Shown here one piece after another: positions 5,055-6,290 of a stretch of DNA of 6,290 nt (positions within the stretch are counted from its first letter, which is position 1; every line of letters starts with the position of its first letter). Position numbers and translations under genes: made by a program. The notes under the pieces were generated by a model. It was not told where the DNA came from, ran no database searches, and was given only the letters and a program-made list of their open reading frames with translations. The DNA comes from DASPKW01 sp038244055. GTDB taxonomy: Bacteria; Planctomycetota; Phycisphaerae; Tepidisphaerales; Tepidisphaeraceae. The DNA lies in assembly GCA_038244055.1 (NCBI GenBank), contig JBBRTW010000430.1, positions 1 through 6,290 of the forward strand, in the 5' to 3' direction.

Positions 5055-6164
5055 TTAGCGCTGGCCAACTTCCTGCTTGGACGCGCTGCGCTGCACCGTG
5101 ACGACAACCGTCGGCCGGGGCGCGGTTTCCGCAGTGGCCTCCACCGCATCTTCGGTGGACTTGATCAAGTCGAGCATCTTCGTCCCCTCGACGTAATCTG
5201 TTAACACGATCCGCTTGATGTGCTTGAGCGACTCCAGCGTGCCGGTCATTCGTTCCAGGCCTTCGTGGATGCGCCGCAGGCAGCGCTCGGCGTTTTCTCC
5301 CTCGCCGGCGCGGCGGCTGAGAAGCTGGAGTTGCAGCTCGATGATGCTCATCGCGTTGTTCAGCTCGTGGTTGAGCGTTGTCGCGACGTGGCCGAGCGTC
5401 TCCAGTCGCCTCTGCTCGTTGGCCTGTAGCTGCTCGGCCAGGTGGTTGTAAGCGCTGGCCAGTTCGCCGAATTCATCGGTTTGATGGAGGTTCACGCGGC
5501 ACGCGAAGCGCTCGGCCGCCAGTTCCCGGCTGGCGTGGACGAGTTTATCCACCGGCTCCAGAATGATGCCCGCGGCGCGCATCAGCAGCAGCACGGCGGC
5601 GTTGATGACCAGGAGAAAAACGATCGCCAGGCCCAGAACCAGCCAGCGCATCCGGCGGATCAGACTCTCCTGCTCCAGGTGCGCATGCTCGTGGACTTCA
5701 CGACTTAAGGGCAGGGTGTGCTGCCGCAGCGACAGGGCCAGATTCAAAGCGGCATCGTTATGGGCTTTGGCGATGGTCTGATCCTGAACGGTGGCCAGAA
5801 CCGCGATATGCCGCTCAAAATCAGGCCAACTTGCCTGCAACTGCTTGAAATGCTCGCGCGCCTCGCCGTCCTCTACAACGTAGGACTGGCCAATCCGACT
5901 GATCCTCTCGCGCGCTCCTTCGATGGTGTCCACCAGTGCATCCAAGTGATGCTCGCGCCCTACTTTCAACTCGAACAGCTTTACCTCGATCGTGCCAATA
6001 TCCGTCGAAAGCTGGCTGACCTGCTCCTCCACCCGCCAGGCCTGGTCGTTGATGTGCTCAAGATCCTGCAGCACGCCCTGCAGGAGAATGATGGCGACCA
6101 CCGCCATCACCAGCAGCAGCGCCACCAGAGGACCCAGAAGTTTGAGCAGTTTTCGTCTCAGCAT
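5055..6164 (-). CDS. Membrane sensor protein with HAMP and DHp-like H-box, no ATPase domain
   Basis: The 369-aa protein has a basic N-terminus, TM1 at about 8-29, a mostly polar, probably helical periplasmic region of about 140 residues (30-171), TM2 at about 174-195, a HAMP domain (about 196-247, with E203-P and D230-E-F-G-E-L) and a DHp-like helical pair. Helix 1 carries H266-E-L-N-N (254-285); helix 2 spans about 292-320. The usual Pro at H+5 is Ala271. After T322-D-Y-V-E-G-T-K-M-L-D-L the chain ends in a short low-complexity tail. The N, G1, F and G2 boxes are absent, and the downstream DNA encodes a different complete membrane kinase, so this is not a simple frameshift. It could be a regulator, a phosphoacceptor served in trans by the neighbour, or a dead kinase. 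The ATG at 6162-6164 is preceded by GGGTGAT. Spacing is 34 bp from the upstream stop and 37 bp to the next gene's ATG, which fits an operon. Confidence 0.85.
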   Translation of the reverse strand: MLRRKLLKLLGPLVALLLVMAVVAIILLQGVLQDLEHINDQAWRVEEQVSQLSTDIGTIEVKLFELKVGREHHLDALVDTIEGARERISRIGQSYVVEDGEAREHFKQLQASWPDFERHIAVLATVQDQTIAKAHNDAALNLALSLRQHTLPLSREVHEHAHLEQESLIRRMRWLVLGLAIVFLLVINAAVLLLMRAAGIILEPVDKLVHASRELAAERFACRVNLHQTDEFGELASAYNHLAEQLQANEQRRLETLGHVATTLNHELNNAMSIIELQLQLLSRRAGEGENAERCLRRIHEGLERMTGTLESLKHIKRIVLTDYVEGTKMLDLIKSTEDAVEATAETAPRPTVVVTVQRSASKQEVGQR

Positions 6165-6170
6165 GACATC

Positions 6171-6185
6171 ACCCGTTTTTCGGGT
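6171..6185 (-). promoter_or_regulatory. Small hairpin at the ribosome binding region of the HAMP protein gene
   Basis: On the minus strand acccg-aaaaa-cgggt forms a perfect 5-bp stem with an A5 loop, ending 6 nt before the ATG at 6162-6164. Its 3' arm contains the only G-rich candidate ribosome binding sequence (GGGTG), so folding could limit translation. The stem is short and may have no function. Confidence 0.3.
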
Positions 6186-6198
6186 TGGGTAACGCGTC

Positions 6199-6290
6199 TT
6201 ACTCGCGCTGGGCTTTCTCCCAGACGGGCCCGAGTTTTTCGATCATCGCCCTCAGAGGCTGGTAGTTATTGGCCGAACATGGAATGAACC
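6199..6290 (-). CDS. C-terminal end of an unidentified protein (gene continues beyond the right edge)
   Basis: On the minus strand a frame is open from the right edge to the TAA at 6199-6201. Its last 29 residues are F-I-P-C-S-A-N-N-Y-Q-P-L-R-A-M-I-E-K-L-G and then P-V-W-E-K-A-Q-R-E. The composition looks like a real amphipathic C-terminal helix, and the stop lies 34 bp before the next co-directional gene, as expected for a first operon gene. The segment loosely resembles the ends of periplasmic substrate-binding proteins of the PhnD type, which are often found beside sensor kinases, but 29 residues are too few to assign a family. Confidence 0.55.
   Translation of the reverse strand, partial: FIPCSANNYQPLRAMIEKLGPVWEKAQRE

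Noticed and set aside
5018..5149. N-terminal extension of the kinase frame to an ATG at 5147-5149
   Set aside because: It overlaps the end of the HAMP protein gene by 95 bases, is Arg/Ser-rich like a shadow frame, and a ribosome binding sequence occurs only near 5020.
5055..6164. Frameshifted full-length kinase with its ATPase in another frame
   Set aside because: The downstream DNA encodes a separate six-TM kinase with its own DHp; no second set of ATP-binding boxes was found between them.
5718..6287. 189-codon plus-strand open frame
   Set aside because: It is antisense to the HAMP protein and the upstream partial gene, with no recognisable domain or start signal.

Overview
The window is GC-rich bacterial DNA with a gene set typical of Planctomycetota: an exported DUF1080 (3-keto-disaccharide hydrolase family) protein, a Gly/Pro-rich EF-hand protein, an exported SUMF1-type protein, an ApbE flavin transferase and membrane sensor kinases. 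This lineage call is inferred from family content only; there is no rRNA or other marker.

Layout. Bases 1-363 (+) hold the 3' part of an EF-hand protein whose reading frame is open to the left edge and begins in an 18-G run. Bases 364-695 are non-coding and carry a REP/MITE-like inverted repeat. A DUF1080 protein (696-1421, -) and an ApbE-type FMN transferase (1693-2727, -) follow. They are separated by a non-coding gap with a 19-bp tandem repeat that starts directly after the apbE stop. Only 33 bp from apbE, and divergent from it, lies an exported SUMF1/FGE-fold protein (2761-3591, +). It ends in a strong intrinsic terminator (3625-3661) that also separates it from the convergent signalling block.

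The right part (3680-6290, -) looks like one operon. It is transcribed from a gene whose last 29 codons are visible at the right edge, through a membrane-anchored HAMP/DHp protein with no ATPase domain (5055-6164), to a six-TM RegB/PrrB-like histidine kinase that is complete in the DHp and ATP-binding domains (3680-5017). No response regulator lies in the window.

The most interesting point is this kinase pair. One protein has the periplasmic sensor, HAMP and a phosphoacceptor-type H-box but no catalytic domain. Its immediate neighbour has a complete catalytic core but no large extracytoplasmic domain. The two could form a split or trans-acting sensor system, possibly with the partial upstream gene as an input protein. 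This is inference. The other genes are recognisable family members with some unusual local features, recorded below.
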